21,505 nt of DNA from an uncultured bacterium (GTDB lineage Bacteria > Bacillota_I > Bacilli_A > RF39 > UBA660): the NCBI GenBank assembly GCA_949285775.1, contig CASEAD010000109.1, positions 1 through 21,505 on the forward strand, in the 5' to 3' direction. The notes under the pieces are model-generated. The model worked only from the letters and a program-made list of their open reading frames with translations. It did not search any database and was not told the origin of the DNA. The position numbers and the translations under genes were made by a program. How positions within the stretch are numbered: position 1 is the first letter of the stretch; each line of letters opens with the position of its first letter. Below, one piece after another: positions 1 through 6,014 of the stretch.

Positions 1-375
1 GAAAGTTCCGCTTTCTGTCATTAAAGGCATATCTCCTAAAAATATCTCTTGTTCTTTAACTTCTCCTGTCTCGTTATTAAAAAGTCTTGTTTGTACTTTT
101 AATGGAGATGCATAGGTAATTTGTCTATCTTTACATTCTTTTAATGAATATCTTGGTGTATCAAATTCGTATTCGCCAAATTCTAATGATAGACTACCTG
201 AAAAACTTTCGATGGGGAATAAGTCGTTAAATACCTCTTTTATTCCTTCTGTTCTGAACCACTCGTATGATTCTTTTTGAATTTGTAATAGATTATCAAG
301 TTTTAATGAATTTTTAATCATAGAAAAATTTCTTCTTTTTCTATAATCACCGCTTTGCTTTATTTTATAAGCCAT
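1..375 (-). CDS. rpoB: DNA-directed RNA polymerase subunit beta, N-terminal part (cut by window edge)
   Basis: Only the first 125 codons are in the window; the gene runs off the left edge. The translation begins MAYKIKQSGDYRKRRNFSM and continues with the N-terminal beta-subunit pattern: a helix ending YEWF, then DLFPIESFSG, LEFGEY and a segment around TYASPLKVQTRLFN. In the family this part forms the protrusion/lobe start of the beta subunit, which with beta-prime makes the RNA polymerase active centre. The ATG at 375 is chosen because GGGGTG lies six bases upstream. It follows ybxB, as in Bacillus, but has its own promoter and a leader of about 60 bases. The Trp codon seen here is TGG. Confidence 0.96.
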   Translation of the reverse strand, partial: MAYKIKQSGDYRKRRNFSMIKNSLKLDNLLQIQKESYEWFRTEGIKEVFNDLFPIESFSGSLSLEFGEYEFDTPRYSLKECKDRQITYASPLKVQTRLFNNETGEVKEQEIFLGDMPLMTESGTF

Positions 376-410
376 TGATTTCACCCCTATGCCTAGATTA
401 ATATTTTGTT

Positions 411-428
411 CACGCCAAAAAAGACGTG
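411..428 (-). promoter_or_regulatory. 5' leader hairpin of rpoB mRNA
   Basis: The minus strand reads CACGTC, T6, GGCGTG: a six-pair stem (one G-U pair) with a six-T loop, starting a few bases after the predicted transcription start. There is no T-run after the stem, so it is not a terminator. A mRNA-stabilising or structural role is possible. Confidence 0.4.
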
Positions 429-441
429 TTACCAATATATA

Positions 442-470
442 ATGTTAACACCTCTTTTGTAAAAAGTCAA
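442..470 (-). promoter_or_regulatory. Predicted sigma-A promoter of rpoB
   Basis: On the minus strand the -35 TTGACT (470-465) is followed by a 17-base spacer and the -10 TAACAT (447-442). The start of transcription would fall near 435, leaving a leader of about 60 bases before the rpoB ATG. Immediately upstream of the -35 lies the perfect 12-base palindrome CGGAAATTTCCG (471-482), which could be an operator or UP-like element. Confidence 0.7.
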
Positions 471-482
471 CGGAAATTTCCG
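471..482. repeat. 12-bp perfect palindrome abutting the rpoB -35 box
   Basis: CGGAAATTTCCG is fully self-complementary and ends exactly where the rpoB -35 hexamer begins. The position suits a dimeric regulator, but no matching regulator can be named from the sequence, and the AT core could arise by chance. Confidence 0.4.
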
Positions 483-557
483 CGATTTCTTTAATAATTT
501 GTATCAATTCACATCTGGTTAAGGAATTGTGCTTTTTAACATTACTTTATATAACAT

Positions 558-1151
558 TTATTTTAAATATGCACACACTATATAAAATCCTTTTGACTTT
601 TCTACTACTGAAATATTGTAGTATGCACTTAACTCTTTTATTATACTTTTTACTCCATGGTTTTTTCTCATTACAAACCACAACTGTCCATTATCTGTTA
701 AATGGTCTTTAGCATTAATTAAAAACTTTCTTATTACTTCTTTTCCAGCCCTTATTGGTGGATTCGTAATTATATAATTATATTTATTAGTTATATTGCT
801 ATAAATATTACTTTTAAAGATATTTACATTGTAAGACTCATTTAATATAGCATTTTCTTTTGTGGTTTTTATAGCTATATCTGTAATATCTATCATATCT
901 ATTTTTAGGTGAGGATACGTTTTAGCAAGTATTATACCTATTACTCCGTATCCACATCCTAAGTCTAGAACATTACCTTCTATTTTTTTAGCAATAATGT
1001 TAGTTAATAATAGTCTACTACCATAATCAAAATGTTCTTTAGAAAATAAGCCATTATTTGTGTAAAATTTATAATTTTTATTTTGAAATTTTATATTTAA
1101 TAACTTTTTTTCATCTTTTAAATTATTATCTTGTTCAAAGTATTGACTCAC
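558..1151 (-). CDS. ybxB: Class I SAM-dependent methyltransferase, YbxB/RsmC-like (probable rRNA guanine-N2 methyltransferase)
   Basis: The 197-residue protein has the Rossmann methyltransferase core. Motif I is VLDLGCGYGVIGI around residues 61-73, which binds S-adenosylmethionine. The catalytic motif is NPP at 130-132, inside TNPPIRAGK, typical of N-methyltransferases that modify exocyclic amines of bases. Its place directly before rpoB matches Bacillus ybxB, a member of the RsmC-like family. The GTG start at 1151 is supported by AGAGGA a few bases upstream, which overlaps the stop of the preceding gene. It is probably co-transcribed with the two genes upstream. Assigning a 16S guanine-N2 target is by family only; the substrate cannot be read from the sequence. 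Confidence 0.85.
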   Translation of the reverse strand: MSQYFEQDNNLKDEKKLLNIKFQNKNYKFYTNNGLFSKEHFDYGSRLLLTNIIAKKIEGNVLDLGCGYGVIGIILAKTYPHLKIDMIDITDIAIKTTKENAILNESYNVNIFKSNIYSNITNKYNYIITNPPIRAGKEVIRKFLINAKDHLTDNGQLWFVMRKNHGVKSIIKELSAYYNISVVEKSKGFYIVCAYLK

Positions 1152-1159
1152 TTTATCCT

Positions 1160-1420
1160 CTAAATATCTGCATTAAGTGCTGATGAAAACTGTTCTTTTA
1201 AATTTTCTAGTAGAGTAGCATCTTGAATTTCTTTTATCATTTTTTTACCATTTTTTGTTATTTCTTCAACTATTCTAATGTCATGGATATCAGGTTCTTC
1301 GTTCTCATCTACTCCTGCTAAAAGTAAATACATTTTTTCATTTTCTTCTATCATTCTTATTACGGTGTAGTCTTTTCCATTTTTTAAGGATATTATATCA
1401 TATAATTCTATATCTTTCAT
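1160..1420 (-). CDS. Small acidic protein, possibly DUF1292/YrzB-like
   Basis: An 86-residue acidic protein with alternating short strands (residues 8-22 and 30-50) and a helical tail rich in Glu/Lys. The DIISLKNGKDYTVI and MYLLLAGVDENEEPDI segments resemble the DUF1292 pattern (a short beta domain with an acidic hinge), but I am not certain of the family. No membrane segment or catalytic motif is visible. The ATG overlaps the stop of the preceding gene in an ATGA arrangement, so the two are translationally coupled, with AGGGG as the likely SD. It lies between a membrane protein and ybxB. Function unknown. Confidence 0.75.
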   Translation of the reverse strand: MKDIELYDIISLKNGKDYTVIRMIEENEKMYLLLAGVDENEEPDIHDIRIVEEITKNGKKMIKEIQDATLLENLKEQFSSALNADI

Positions 1421-3435
1421 CTACTTCTGCCCCTTTCATTATTATTTGATACGCTACCAATATTATAGAAACCTTCTGCTACTTCGTTTATTTCTGATGA
1501 TGTCATTGGGGTTTGTCCGTCAAAATTCTGTGTAACTTTATCTTGGGCTGCGGTTAGGACACTTACTATTTGACCACCATCACTTAATAGATCTATAATT
1601 TTTTGATTGTAGTTTTCGGTATTTGCTAGAACATTTACAATATTGCCATTATGTTCTATTGATACACCTAATACTACTCTATCTTGACTACTATTGTAGT
1701 ATGGATTATATGAATTTTCTTCTAAAATTGAGTCGGCTGCGGTAGCATATATTCTTGAACCATCATTTATGTTAACCTGTCCTCCTATTAATATATCTTG
1801 ACTAGCGTCGCTATAGGTTTCGGTTTCTTCGTTGTTAGATGATTCTGTTTGCTCTTCAATTGATACTTCAGGGCCTAATAATTCTTCATCTTCTTGTGGT
1901 AATAGTGAATCTATAAACTCTTCTTGCTGATCTGTTATAATAGTTGGCATTTCTGGTAACTCATAGGTAGTTTCTTCGCTATTAGTATCTTCTAAATCAT
2001 CGCTAACTGTTGATGTGGTTGGTTCTGTTGGAATTTGACTTTGAGAATTATTTCCAGAATTAAGTTTTATAATGCCTAATGCTGCACCACCTATCATTAG
2101 TGCTCCTACTACACCGGCAATAATTCTTTTATGTTTTTTTACCCAGTCTTTAATTTTGGTTATGAATTTAGGTGGTCTAACTTCTTTTACTTCTTCTTCC
2201 TCAGCTTGTTCTTCTTCCACGGTTTGCTCTTCTTCATCACCAGTTCCTTCTTGTTCCCAATCATAAACAGGTTCAGATTCACGTGACGGGCGATTTTTAA
2301 ACATTTCTTCTATTGCCCTATCTTCATCATCTAATGAGCTTGATGGACTTTCTTCTCCACTTTCTGGTCCTTCTGGTTGTTCTCCGGTTCCACCTTGTGT
2401 TAGTTTATCTGGTGAAGTCAATCCCGCTACCGCACCAATTATTTCTTCAGCCAATTTGTCCCTAGCTTCTTGAGTTACTGGAACTGATTGTTCTGAATCT
2501 GCGTGTGTTTCTACAGATGCACCAATTCCTTCAGACTGTTGTTGTTCTTCTTGCTCTTCTGGTTTTATCATTGCACTCATACCACCTAATAGATCACCAA
2601 TACTCTGTGTGCTAGTATTTTGACCATCTAATTCTCTAGTTTCTACTGGAGTTGATGCTGGGGCATAGCTCATAAAATCTATTACATTACTATTTAATGC
2701 TCTAAGTTTTTTTCTTAAAGAATTGTATTGCGTATTAAGTGCATTAAATTCTCCTTTACGGTTTCTAGGAATTATATATGATTCTCCTTCAAATCTAATA
2801 GTGGTCTTCTTTCCTTGATTAGGTAAGTTTCTTTCTTCTAGCAGTTTTATTATTTGTTCTTTTATAGAGGATATATTTTCTTCTAATGAAGTTCTTTGCT
2901 CTGCTACTGGTATAGTTTGTTTTGGTTCTAAATTAGATGATTCTAACGGGATAATTTTTTCTGGCTCTAAATTGGCTGTACTTTGCAAATTATTTTGTTG
3001 ATTAATTAAATTATTGTATTCTACTTGTAATCTTCTTGTTTCTTTAACTAAGTCATAATATTGACCTACTAAGCTTCTGGCAATGAACGCTTCTCTTCCA
3101 TCAACTCTTTCGGTAGATATAAATCCACTTCGTTCTAAAATATCTTTTTTACGTGTTTTATCTCTTCCTTCGATTTTTGGATATTGTTTCTTTGACATAT
3201 TTTCTAATGTTTCTAATCTTGTTTTGTTTAATTCAATTTTTTCTTTTAGTTGATTAATTTGAGATTCTTCTTGAATGATGTTTATAGCCATATTATTTAA
3301 TTCTCTTCTTAGGTCTTCTAATGCTTGTAAGTCTATTTCATAATTTTCGTAATTTACTCCCTTTTTTCTAATTATATCCTCTTCTTCTTTTAGTATTTCG
3401 TAACATTCTCTAATTTGTCTTAATTTTTCTGTCAT
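1417..3435 (-). CDS. Large coiled-coil, single-transmembrane protein of unknown function
   Basis: I do not recognise this protein. From the ATG at 3435 it has 672 residues; an upstream in-frame GTG (3444) lies inside the SD sequence GAGGTG and is less likely. The N-terminal part (about 1-250) is heptad-rich Leu/Glu/Lys coiled coil. A stretch of about 250-400 is Gln/Ser/Glu-rich and low-complexity, followed by a very acidic segment near 400-420. A basic patch (KIKDWVKKHKR) precedes one hydrophobic helix at about 435-458. The remainder is acidic, Ser/Thr/Gln-rich and ends in a small beta-type domain. The basic flank implies N-terminus inside, C-terminus outside. It heads an operon with the DUF1292-like gene and ybxB. 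The stop is TGA. Confidence 0.8.
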   Translation of the reverse strand: MTEKLRQIRECYEILKEEEDIIRKKGVNYENYEIDLQALEDLRRELNNMAINIIQEESQINQLKEKIELNKTRLETLENMSKKQYPKIEGRDKTRKKDILERSGFISTERVDGREAFIARSLVGQYYDLVKETRRLQVEYNNLINQQNNLQSTANLEPEKIIPLESSNLEPKQTIPVAEQRTSLEENISSIKEQIIKLLEERNLPNQGKKTTIRFEGESYIIPRNRKGEFNALNTQYNSLRKKLRALNSNVIDFMSYAPASTPVETRELDGQNTSTQSIGDLLGGMSAMIKPEEQEEQQQSEGIGASVETHADSEQSVPVTQEARDKLAEEIIGAVAGLTSPDKLTQGGTGEQPEGPESGEESPSSSLDDEDRAIEEMFKNRPSRESEPVYDWEQEGTGDEEEQTVEEEQAEEEEVKEVRPPKFITKIKDWVKKHKRIIAGVVGALMIGGAALGIIKLNSGNNSQSQIPTEPTTSTVSDDLEDTNSEETTYELPEMPTIITDQQEEFIDSLLPQEDEELLGPEVSIEEQTESSNNEETETYSDASQDILIGGQVNINDGSRIYATAADSILEENSYNPYYNSSQDRVVLGVSIEHNGNIVNVLANTENYNQKIIDLLSDGGQIVSVLTAAQDKVTQNFDGQTPMTSSEINEVAEGFYNIGSVSNNNERGRSR

Positions 3436-3453
3436 CGGTTTCACCTCAAGGTT

Positions 3454-3482
3454 ATATTAACATAATATTTATTAATAATCAA
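3454..3482 (-). promoter_or_regulatory. Predicted promoter of the coiled-coil membrane protein operon
   Basis: TTGATT (3482-3477), a 17-base spacer, then TAATAT (3459-3454), with TG two bases before the -10 (extended type). The start site would be near 3447, only about 12 bases before the ATG at 3435, so the SD would lie almost at the 5' end of the message. Confidence 0.6.
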
Positions 3483-3501
3483 GTTACTAGAAAATATTTG
3501 G

Positions 3502-3532
3502 TAAAAAAAAAGACCACTTTGTAAAGTGTCTT
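3502..3532 (-). terminator. Intrinsic terminator after rplL
   Basis: On the minus strand, AGACACTTT and AAGTGGTCT form a stem with one bulge, followed by nine Ts. It starts six bases past the rplL stop codon and separates the ribosomal protein unit from the downstream membrane protein operon. Confidence 0.8.
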
Positions 3533-3537
3533 ATATG

Positions 3538-3906
3538 TTATTGAAGTTCAACTGTTGCGCCAGCTTCTTCAAATTGTGCTTTAAGTTGTTCTGCTTCTTC
3601 TTTGTCAACGCCTTCTTTTACAGCTCCACCGTTATCAGCAATTGCTTTAGCTTCTTTTAATCCTAGTCCAGTAATATCTCTAACAATCTTGATAACTGCT
3701 ATTTTGTTAGCTCCTGCTGCAGTTAATACAACATTTACTTTAGAAGGTCCTTCTGGTGCAGCACTTGCTGCTGGAGCAGCTGCTACTGCTACTGCACTTG
3801 GATCTACTCCAAATTCCTCTTTCATTGCGTCTACTAATTCTTTAATTTCAAGAATAGTCATTTCTTTTAAAGCACTAATAAATTCATCTTTTGTTAATTT
3901 TGCCAT
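3538..3906 (-). CDS. rplL: 50S ribosomal protein L7/L12
   Basis: The 122-residue protein shows the whole L7/L12 layout. An N-terminal helical dimerisation domain (KLTKDEFISALKEMTILEIKELVDAMKEEFGV) is followed by an Ala/Pro-rich hinge at about residues 37-52. The C-terminal domain contains the conserved KIAVIKIVRDITGLGLKEAK helix region that contacts translation factors. Two dimers (or more) bind L10 to form the ribosomal stalk. The ATG at 3906 follows a strong AAGGAGG. The gene is 26 bases behind rplJ and is followed by a terminator, so rplJ-rplL form one unit controlled by the L10 leader. Confidence 0.98.
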   Translation of the reverse strand: MAKLTKDEFISALKEMTILEIKELVDAMKEEFGVDPSAVAVAAAPAASAAPEGPSKVNVVLTAAGANKIAVIKIVRDITGLGLKEAKAIADNGGAVKEGVDKEEAEQLKAQFEEAGATVELQ

Positions 3907-3932
3907 AATTATTTTTCCTCCTTATATATTTT

Positions 3933-4451
3933 TTATTGTTCTTTTTCTTTAGAATATAAATCTAAACATATTGATAAATCTCTTACTACTCCTATCATTC
4001 CACCTGCTAACATTGTTAGCAATCCTTCTCTTGATGGAATTGCTGCGTACTTCTTTAATTCATCAACATTGGCTAGTTTTCCTTCAACAATACCAACTTT
4101 AAGCTCTAATGCTTCATGATCTTTTGCAAAGTCGCTTAAAATTTTTACTGGGGCTAATTCATCGCTTGAGAATGATATTGCTGTTGGGCCTTCAAGGTAT
4201 GAATCAAGTTCATAACCGCTATCTGCTACGGCTCTCTTGGTTAAAGTATTTTTGTATACTTTATAGTCTGATCCTGATTCTCTTAAAGTTTTTCTTAGTT
4301 CTGTTACTTCTGAAACTTTTAATCCACGTGGGTCAAATAATACTACTGACTTTGCGTTATTAAATTTTTCTTTTATTTCAGAAACTATTTGTGATTTTTG
4401 TTCTATTACTTTTGCGTTTGCCACTTTACCTTGCTCCTTTCTTAATGCCAT
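3933..4451 (-). CDS. rplJ: 50S ribosomal protein L10
   Basis: A 172-residue protein of normal family length. Conserved features are the N-terminal region with VVLFDPRGLKVSEVTELRKTLR and YKVYKNTLTKRA, the EGPTAISFS segment near residue 85, and a C-terminal helix (about 140-172) that anchors the L7/L12 dimers. L10 binds 23S rRNA near the GTPase centre and, as the L10-L12 complex, represses its own mRNA in bacteria. The only SD candidate, GAGGG, sits in the 3' arm of a leader hairpin, seven bases before the ATG. Preceded by its own consensus promoter inside the end of rplA. Confidence 0.97.
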   Translation of the reverse strand: MALRKEQGKVANAKVIEQKSQIVSEIKEKFNNAKSVVLFDPRGLKVSEVTELRKTLRESGSDYKVYKNTLTKRAVADSGYELDSYLEGPTAISFSSDELAPVKILSDFAKDHEALELKVGIVEGKLANVDELKKYAAIPSREGLLTMLAGGMIGVVRDLSICLDLYSKEKEQ

Positions 4452-4559
4452 TAATAAACCCTCGTATGGGACGAGGGATAAAAGTTTATAGTTTTATTCC
4501 TCGGTAAGATTTTCAAACCAATTGGTCCTTACTGTCTTTGGCATAATTTTTCTTGAACG
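4452..4559 (-). ncRNA. Ribosomal protein L10 leader (autoregulatory rplJ 5' UTR)
   Basis: The minus strand carries the conserved L10-box core, GCCAAAGACAGTAAGG paired with CTTACCGAGG (about 4541-4499), the known L10-L12 binding kinked stem. Downstream there are two mutually exclusive hairpins. In one, CGAGGAATAAAA (4503-4492) pairs with TTTTATCCCTCG (4483-4472), with 11 of 12 positions complementary. In the other, CCCTCGT (4477-4471) pairs with ACGAGGG (4465-4459), a perfect seven-pair stem. The second contains the only rplJ SD (GAGGG) and is followed by TTTATTA, not a real T-run. This implies that binding of L10-L12 frees CCCTCGT to bury the SD, giving control at translation initiation or a weak attenuator. 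Confidence 0.85.
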
Positions 4560-4565
4560 ATTTAT

Positions 4566-4594
4566 ATTATATACTATATACTACTATTTGTCAA
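4566..4594 (-). promoter_or_regulatory. Consensus sigma-A promoter of rplJL
   Basis: Exact TTGACA (4594-4589), a 17-base spacer and exact TATAAT (4571-4566). The -35 hexamer overlaps the last codons of rplA (Phe-Asp-Lys-stop). The start site is near 4559, just upstream of the L10 leader. Confidence 0.9.
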
Positions 4595-5279
4595 ATGAAT
4601 TTATATCTAATTTAATTCCTGGACCCATAGTAGATGATATTGATATATTCTTTACATAATTACCTTTTATTGTTGATGGCTTTGCTTTTAAGATAACATT
4701 AACAAATGTTGTTAGGTTTTCAATTAATTTATCATCATCAAAGCTTGCTTTTCCAAATATTCCGTGGATATTTCCATAGCTATCAGTACGGTAGTCAACT
4801 TTACCTTTTTTTACTTCTTCTACTGCTTTGGCTACATCTGTAGTTACTGTTCCCGTTTTAGGGTTTGGCATTAATCCTTTTGGTCCTAATAACTTACCAA
4901 TTTTTCCTAGTGCTGGCATCATTTCTGGGGTTGCAATTATTACGTCGAAGTCAAACCAATTTTCTTTTTCTATTTTAGTAATCATATCAATGTCTCCAAC
5001 GTAATCAGCACCAGCGTTAGTTCCTGCTTTAGCTTGATCTCCTTTAGCTAGAACTAGTATTTTTTTAGCTTTTCCCGTTCCGTTTGGTAATACTACAGAT
5101 CCTCTTAATTGTTGGTCTGCTTTCTTTACGTCTAAATTTAAATTCATTGCTACTTCTAGTGTTGAATCAAATTTAGCGTTTGATGTAGCTTTAACTAATT
5201 TTATAGCTTCTTCAATGGAATATGACTTGCTTTTATCTACTTGTTCTAAGTTAGCAATATGTCTTTTGCTTTTTTTCAT
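4584..5279 (-). CDS. rplA: 50S ribosomal protein L1
   Basis: A 231-residue protein of standard length. The conserved core is visible: FDSTLEVAMNLNLDVKKADQQLRGSVVLPNGTGK near residues 38-71, the central GKLLGPKGLMPNPKTGTVT motif near 128-146, and a C-terminal STMGPGIKLD. L1 binds helices 76-78 of 23S rRNA to form the mobile L1 stalk and in many bacteria represses the rplKA message. The ATG at 5279 follows AAAGGAGGT. A short L1-stalk-like structure lies directly upstream in the rplK-rplA gap, fitting such feedback. Co-transcribed with rplK. Confidence 0.98.
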   Translation of the reverse strand: MKKSKRHIANLEQVDKSKSYSIEEAIKLVKATSNAKFDSTLEVAMNLNLDVKKADQQLRGSVVLPNGTGKAKKILVLAKGDQAKAGTNAGADYVGDIDMITKIEKENWFDFDVIIATPEMMPALGKIGKLLGPKGLMPNPKTGTVTTDVAKAVEEVKKGKVDYRTDSYGNIHGIFGKASFDDDKLIENLTTFVNVILKAKPSTIKGNYVKNISISSTMGPGIKLDINSFDK

Positions 5280-5294
5280 TTTTTTACCTCCTTT

Positions 5295-5325
5295 GTGGTT
5301 AAGTAGCGGACTTTAATCCTTCCAC
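5295..5325 (-). promoter_or_regulatory. Candidate L1-binding element in the rplK-rplA gap
   Basis: The minus strand reads GTGGAAGGA, a short loop, GTCC, then GCTACTTAACCAC. Outer GTGG/CCAC and inner GGA/TCC stems flank an asymmetric purine-rich internal loop. The GUGGnAGG side and AACCAC side resemble the L1-binding H76 region of 23S rRNA and repeat the element upstream of rplK. It sits four bases before the AGGAGG of rplA, where bound L1 could block initiation. Confidence 0.5.
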
Positions 5326-5354
5326 GTAGGTTTTTTTACCTATCGGAATTATTC

Positions 5355-5774
5355 TTAATCTTTTATTTCGATTCCCATGTTACGAGCAGTACCTTCAACA
5401 ATTTTCATTGCAGCTTCTACTGTGTAAGCATTTAAATCTGGCATTTTTGTTTCAGCAATGCTCTTAAGTTGTTCTCTTGTAATTGTAGCAACTTTTTCGC
5501 CTTTGGAGCTTCCTGATTTAATTCCAGCAATTTTCTTTAATAAGAATGGTACTGGTGGAGTTTTTAATACCATATCGAAACTTCTATCATCATATATAGT
5601 AATTTCTACTGGTAGGATATCTCCCATTTTATCTCTAGTTGCGTCGTTGAATTTTGTACAAAATTCTTGTAGATTAATTCCAGCAGGTCCTAATACTGTT
5701 CCAACTGGTGGAGCTGGTGTAGCTGTTCCTGCAGGTATTTGCAACTTAATTTTCTTCGTAATTTCTTTTGCCAC
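5355..5774 (-). CDS. rplK: 50S ribosomal protein L11
   Basis: A 139-residue protein with all L11 hallmarks. The N-terminal domain has IPAGTATPAPPVGTVLGPAGIN at about residues 13-34, the Pro-rich loop that contacts thiostrepton and release factors. The C-terminal rRNA-binding domain has KIAGIKSGSSKGEK and ends GTARNMGIEI. It acts at the GTPase-associated centre. The start codon is GTG at 5774 with AGGAGG at the right distance; no better start exists in frame. First gene of the rplK-rplA unit, with its own promoter and a structured leader. Confidence 0.98.
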   Translation of the reverse strand: MAKEITKKIKLQIPAGTATPAPPVGTVLGPAGINLQEFCTKFNDATRDKMGDILPVEITIYDDRSFDMVLKTPPVPFLLKKIAGIKSGSSKGEKVATITREQLKSIAETKMPDLNAYTVEAAMKIVEGTARNMGIEIKD

Positions 5775-5816
5775 GAAATAGACCTCCTATTAATTAGTTA
5801 ATATTATCATTTTCGC

Positions 5817-5864
5817 GAGTGGTTCAAATAGCGTCCGCTTTTGGTATTGGCTTTGCCTCCCACT
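5817..5864 (-). promoter_or_regulatory. Candidate L1-binding leader element upstream of rplK
   Basis: The minus strand reads AGTGGGAGGCAAAGCC, a middle part with a small AGCG/CGCT hairpin, then GCTATTTGAACCACT. The outer AGTGG/CCACT stem closes an internal loop, with GGC/GCC inside. The GUGGGAGGC side matches the conserved L1-stalk sequence of 23S rRNA, the classical target copied in rplKA messages. The gap copy before rplA shares GTGGnAGG and GCTAnTT(n)AACCAC. Confidence 0.6.
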
Positions 5865-5894
5865 TATTAAACCTTATATCTGGTTGCGGTTATA

Positions 5895-5923
5895 ATGATA
5901 TCATAATTTTTCTCTATTTTCAA
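5895..5923 (-). promoter_or_regulatory. Predicted promoter of rplKA
   Basis: TTGAAA (5923-5918), a 17-base spacer and TATCAT (5900-5895). The start site would be near 5888, giving a leader of about 110 bases that contains the L1-like element. Confidence 0.65.
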
Positions 5924-5965
5924 CTATTTTTATTGGTTTTTTTATGTTTTTTTAGTATGTTAATT

Positions 5966-6009
5966 AAAAGAACTACTAATAAATTATATTTTTATTAAAT
6001 AGTTCTTTT
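5966..6009 (-). terminator. Stem-loop after the interrupted unknown gene (possible terminator)
   Basis: A long AT-rich stem: AAAAGAACTA plus TTAATAAA pairs with TTTATTA plus TAGTTCTTTT around a seven-base loop, starting a few bases after the stop codon at 6015. The trailing T-run on the minus strand is only four long, so termination would be weak; it could also serve as a 3' stabiliser. Confidence 0.5.
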
Positions 6010-6014
6010 GATAG

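Noticed and set aside
527..712. A 61-codon open frame on the plus strand.
   Set aside because: It is hydrophobic, antisense to the end of ybxB, and has no SD or family resemblance.
1417..3435. Repetitive CTTCTTCTT-type runs suggesting a nucleotide repeat array.
   Set aside because: They are Glu-rich coding sequence (GAA/GAG runs) on the minus strand and not a tandem repeat with a fixed unit.
3602..3952. A 116-codon plus-strand open frame opposite rplL and the rplJ end.
   Set aside because: Its Ala/Ser/Thr-rich translation is the mirror of the rplL alanine hinge and codon use; it has no SD.
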